Source: Gp6-AA40 sp035649635
GTDB lineage: Bacteria; Acidobacteriota; Vicinamibacteria; Vicinamibacterales; UBA2999
DNA length: 64,000 nucleotides
NCBI GenBank assembly: GCA_035649635.1
Contig: DASRJE010000233.1
Coordinates: forward strand, 44,552 to 108,551
Direction: 5' to 3'
How positions within the stretch are numbered: position 1 is the stretch's first letter; the number at the start of each line of letters is the position of its first letter. This document shows positions 60,674-64,000 of the stretch, one piece after another. Under the pieces are notes generated by a model. That model did no database searches and had not been told where the DNA came from. It saw nothing but the letters and a program-made list of their open reading frames with translations. The translations under genes were made by a program, and so were the position numbers.

Positions 60674-61099
60674 TTATCCGATTACGTCAATGCCCATCGA
60701 CCGCGCCGTCCCTTTCACCGTTTTCACTGCGGCGGCGAGATCAGTGCAGTTGAGATCCGGCATCTTCTGCTTCGCGATGTCCTCGACCTGCTTGGCCGTC
60801 ACCGTGCCGACCTTGTTGCGGTTCGGCTCAGGCGATCCCTTCGCGAGATTGGCCACCTTCTTCAAGAGCACCGACGCCGGCGGCGTCTTGGTGATGAAGG
60901 TGTAACTGCGATCGCTGTAAACCGTCACGACGACCGGGATGATCAGGCCGTCATCCTTGGCAGTCTTCGCGTTGAAGTTCTTGCAGAAATCCATGATGTT
61001 CACGCCATGCGGACCGAGCGCGGTCCCCACCGGCGGCGCCGGCGTCGCCTTGCCCGCGGAAATCTGCAACTTCACCATTGCCTGTACTTTTTTCGCCAT
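60674..61099 (-). CDS. rplK: 50S ribosomal protein uL11
   Basis: A 141-residue protein from ATG 61099. Features: KVQAMVKLQISAGKATPAPP, VGTALGPHGVNIMDFCKNFN (N-terminal proline-rich domain), TKTPPASVLLKKVANLAKGS, and C-terminal RNA-binding DLNCTDLAAAVKTVKGTARS, MGIDVIG. uL11 sits at the GTPase-associated centre. It starts immediately (0 bp) after the nusG stop at 61100-61102, so nusG-rplK are tightly linked. Confidence 0.98.
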   Translation of the reverse strand: MAKKVQAMVKLQISAGKATPAPPVGTALGPHGVNIMDFCKNFNAKTAKDDGLIIPVVVTVYSDRSYTFITKTPPASVLLKKVANLAKGSPEPNRNKVGTVTAKQVEDIAKQKMPDLNCTDLAAAVKTVKGTARSMGIDVIG

Positions 61100-61663
61100 T
61101 TAAATCTTCTCGACCTGCAAGAAATCCAATTCCACCGGCGTCGCGCGGCCGAAGATCGTCACCATCACCTTCAGCGTGTTGCGATCGAGGTTCACCTCGT
61201 CGACGACGCCATTGAAGCTGGTGAACGGTCCCTCGTTGATGCGCACGTGGTCGCCCTTCTCGAACGTGTATTTCGGTTTTGGCTTCTCCGCCGCCGTCTT
61301 TACCTGCTCGAGGATGTGGTCAACCTCTTCCTTGCTGAGCGGCGTCGGCTTCGTGCCTGCGCCGACAAAGCCGGTCACCTTCGGCGTGTTCTTCACCACG
61401 TGCCACGCATGGTCGGACATCGTCATCTCGACCAGGATGTAGCCGGGGAAGAACCGGCGCGCGCTTTTCACCTCACGGCCGCCGCGCTTCTCGACGATGT
61501 CCTCCGTGGGGATCAGCACTTCACCGATCTCGTTCTGGAGCCCATAGGCCTGGACGCGCTGCTCGAGCGATTCCTTCACCTTGTTCTCGAAGCCCGAGTA
61601 GGTGTGCACGATGTACCAGTTCTTGGCGTGGCCGCCCTGGTCGTTTGTCACTACGTCCGTCAT
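61100..61663 (-). CDS. nusG: Transcription termination/antitermination protein NusG
   Basis: A 187-residue protein from ATG 61663; the longer frame to 61801 runs through secE and is not coding. NGN domain: NWYIVHTYSGFENKVKESLE, NEIGEVLIPTEDIVEKRGG, RRFFPGYILVEMTMSDHAWH, VVKNTPKVTGFVG. KOW domain: KGDHVRINEGPFTSFNGVVD, EVNLDRNTLKVMVTIFGRAT. NusG binds the beta' clamp helices and promotes processivity and Rho coupling. Its ATG overlaps the secE stop by 4 bp (61660-61663). Normal length and motifs. Confidence 0.98.
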   Translation of the reverse strand: MTDVVTNDQGGHAKNWYIVHTYSGFENKVKESLEQRVQAYGLQNEIGEVLIPTEDIVEKRGGREVKSARRFFPGYILVEMTMSDHAWHVVKNTPKVTGFVGAGTKPTPLSKEEVDHILEQVKTAAEKPKPKYTFEKGDHVRINEGPFTSFNGVVDEVNLDRNTLKVMVTIFGRATPVELDFLQVEKI

Positions 61664-61920
61664 GCCGCACCAAAGCGCCGGAAGATCCAGTTCACTGCCG
61701 CGTTCAACGCCAGGTCGAGGCCCCAGAGGTATAGGCCGAAGAATGTCGAAGTCAGGATGACGACGACGGTCGTGGCGTACACCTCTTTGCGAGCCGGCCA
61801 CGTCACGCGCTTCATTTCATTGCGGACTTCGGTCAGGAAGGTGCGGCCACTGTTCCACCATCCGGTAATGCCGCCGCCCTCGCTCCCGCCCGCTGGTTTG
61901 ACTTGCTCTATCGTGGCCAT
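61660..61920 (-). CDS. secE: Preprotein translocase subunit SecE
   Basis: An 86-residue protein from ATG 61920. After a Gly-rich N-terminus comes the SecE signature FLTEVRNEMKRVTWPARKEV, followed by one membrane helix (YATTVVVILTSTFFGLYLWG) and an amphipathic end. It has one membrane helix, as in most bacteria other than E. coli. It forms SecYEG and is needed for export and insertion. Overlaps nusG by 4 bp. The tRNA-Trp gene is ~160 bp upstream with repeat elements between. Confidence 0.97.
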   Translation of the reverse strand: MATIEQVKPAGGSEGGGITGWWNSGRTFLTEVRNEMKRVTWPARKEVYATTVVVILTSTFFGLYLWGLDLALNAAVNWIFRRFGAA

Positions 61921-61937
61921 GTTGTCTACTTCGCTAT

Positions 61938-62079
61938 CGGGACTCGGGATCCGGGACTCGAGTCCTTACCAATCCGACCTTAACGTCCGCCTTCCACCTT
62001 CGCGCTTTGCGCTACGGTGGACCGACTCGCTGGCTTGCCATCCGTAGCTCGCCGGCACGATCAAGCGGCGAGCGAAGGA
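61938..62079. repeat. Repeat C copy and tRNA-adjacent repeat D (secE-tRNA-Trp gap)
   Basis: GGGACTCGGGATCCGGGACT (61940-61959) is repeat C. CCATCCGTAGCTCGCC (62039-62054) is the arm that pairs with GGCGAGCGAAGGATGG, whose last bases are the CCA end of tRNA-Trp. The stretch between also carries CACCTTCGCGCTTTGCGCTA, a variant of the composite repeat module. Confidence 0.65.
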
Positions 62080-62155
62080 TGGCAGGTCAGGAGGGACTCG
62101 AACCCCCAGCCCTCGGTTTTGGAGACCGATGCTCTACCAATTGAGCTACTGACCT
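62080..62155 (-). tRNA. tRNA-Trp (CCA)
   Basis: A full cloverleaf on the minus strand: 7-bp acceptor AGGTCAG / CTGACCT, D-stem with GCTCAATTGGTAGAGC, anticodon stem TCGGT / ACCGA with loop CTCCAAA giving anticodon CCA, T-arm GGGGGTTCGAGTCCC and an encoded 3' CCA (62080-62082). It lies in the usual place near secE/tuf. Confidence 0.97.
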
Positions 62156-62312
62156 TCAAATCGTTAATGATTTCTGATCGCTGATTGTTCAATCGTTGTC
62201 GATTGTTGAATGTTGATCGTTGATTGGTGGAGCTCCACAATCGGCCAATCAAATCGACAATCAACAATCACTAATCAACAACGAATCAGGAATCAAAGAT
62301 CACCAATCACCA
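62156..62312. repeat. AT-rich GATT/AATC inverted repeat region
   Basis: The left half is dominated by GATTGTT/GATTGTTGA units and the right half by AATC/CAACAATCA units, so the two halves (~65 bp each) form a long imperfect hairpin around the GGAGCTCC centre at about 62229-62236. Much more AT-rich than its surroundings. No gene seen. Confidence 0.7.
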
Positions 62313-62317
62313 ATGCT

Positions 62318-62467
62318 CTACTTCGACTCCTTGTGCGCCGTATGCTTTCGGCAGAAACGACAGAACTTGCTGAACTCCAGCCGCTCGGTCGTCTTCTTCT
62401 TGTTCTTCGTCGTGCTGTAGTTGCGGCGCTTGCACGCACCGCACGCCAGTTGAACGATGTCGCGCAT
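62318..62467 (-). CDS. rpmG: 50S ribosomal protein bL33
   Basis: A 49-residue protein from ATG 62467, three bases after the tuf stop; GGAG within the last codons of tuf serves as ribosome site. The sequence MRDIVQLACGACKRRNYSTT, KNKKKTTERLEFSKFCRFCR, KHTAHKESK is bL33 of the zinc-binding type, with CGAC and CRFC cysteine pairs (C+ form). Located between tuf and tRNA-Trp. Confidence 0.95.
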   Translation of the reverse strand: MRDIVQLACGACKRRNYSTTKNKKKTTERLEFSKFCRFCRKHTAHKESK

Positions 62468-62470
62468 GGC

Positions 62471-63670
<1,200 letters not shown>

Positions 63671-63761
63671 ATGCGTTGTGTGCTCGCTCTAGAAGTGATG
63701 ACTGCGTCTGCTCTTCCGAACTGACCTCGTGTTGTCCGCCTTCGCCTCGCAGCTTCGGCGG

Positions 63762-63865
63762 CTTGGCTTGCCATCCGTACCTCACGGCTGCCCGGCGTGA
63801 GGCCCACCGTCGCTCGCTTCGCGAGCTATGGTGGGCATCCTTCGCCTGCATCCGTGAGCGAAGGA
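63762..63865. repeat. Nested palindromic repeat D downstream of tRNA-Thr
   Basis: CCATCCGTACCTCACGG (63771-63787) pairs with CCGTGAGCGAAGGATGG, whose last bases are the tRNA-Thr CCA. Inner palindromes include GCCCACC / GGTGGGC and CGCTCGCTTCGCGAGC. Same layout as the element beside tRNA-Trp. Confidence 0.65.
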
Positions 63866-63941
<76 letters not shown>

Positions 63942-64000
63942 CTTTGCGCCTTCGGCGCGTCGGCCGATCCGCCTTCGCGCAGCGTGCGACGACGGACAAG

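Noticed and set aside
60620..60675. Rho-independent terminator for the ribosomal operon
   Set aside because: The U-tract is on the plus strand, opposite to the direction of the operon, so it cannot end the operon's own transcript; kept as an inverted repeat.
63942..64000. Start of a further tRNA upstream of tRNA-Thr
   Set aside because: tRNA-Gly/Tyr often lie here in other bacteria, but no cloverleaf can be formed from the 59 visible bases.

Overview
The window reads as chromosomal DNA of a high-GC Gram-negative bacterium of the phylum Acidobacteriota, most likely the class Vicinamibacteria. The assignment is an inference from gene content: a paired DUF1552 / DUF1592-type cytochrome c protein, serine/threonine kinases fused to PD40 propellers or TPR tails, a TIGR03435 remnant, an ADOP-permease prefix remnant, DUF6152 proteins beside the 'PDGKPDLSG' secreted family, and a tRNA-Thr / tuf / rpmG / tRNA-Trp / secE-nusG-rplKAJL-rpoBC block.

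Layout. 1-4460: a cluster around a NodU/CmcH-type O-carbamoyltransferase, with a DUF5989 protein, a ferritin-like protein, a divergent SGNH hydrolase and a partial methyltransferase. 4549-7622: a gamma-resorcylate-decarboxylase-like amidohydrolase coupled to a methyltransferase, a DinB remnant and another methyltransferase. 7755-13393: the DUF1552/DUF1592 secreted pair divergent from an ankyrin protein. 13490-21941: small secreted proteins, a VOC protein, a PP2C phosphatase, a winged-helix/PD40 protein, a ScyD-like propeller, a SpoIIAA-like protein and several gene remnants. 22013-33495: MFS transporter, DinB protein, nucleotidyltransferase with a small partner, S9 peptidase lipoprotein, ankyrin-VOC fusion, and three members of one secreted family. 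33768-47114: three Ser/Thr kinases with different C-terminal modules, an M91 (NleD-like) metallopeptidase, a second DUF6152 pair, SUI1/YciH, and an aldehyde:ferredoxin oxidoreductase with a MoaD-like protein. 47691-49431: outer-membrane barrel and a secreted propeller. 50061-63941: the transcription/translation block, all on the minus strand (transcribed from the right): tRNA-Thr, tuf, rpmG, tRNA-Trp, secE, nusG, rplK, rplA, rplJ, rplL, rpoB, rpoC.

Two themes stand out. First, the accessory part holds at least nine gene remnants, mostly 3' tails of families that are intact elsewhere in the window, plus one in-frame fusion of a kinase head to a propeller tail. Second, several dispersed palindromic repeat families sit between genes, inside the ribosomal/RNAP operon, directly against the CCA ends of both tRNA genes, and even in frame inside the DUF1592 gene. 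In the housekeeping block the RpoB N-terminal lobe carries an eight-cysteine insertion, and EF-Tu has an altered switch I. No CRISPR array, rRNA, prophage or insertion sequence was seen.
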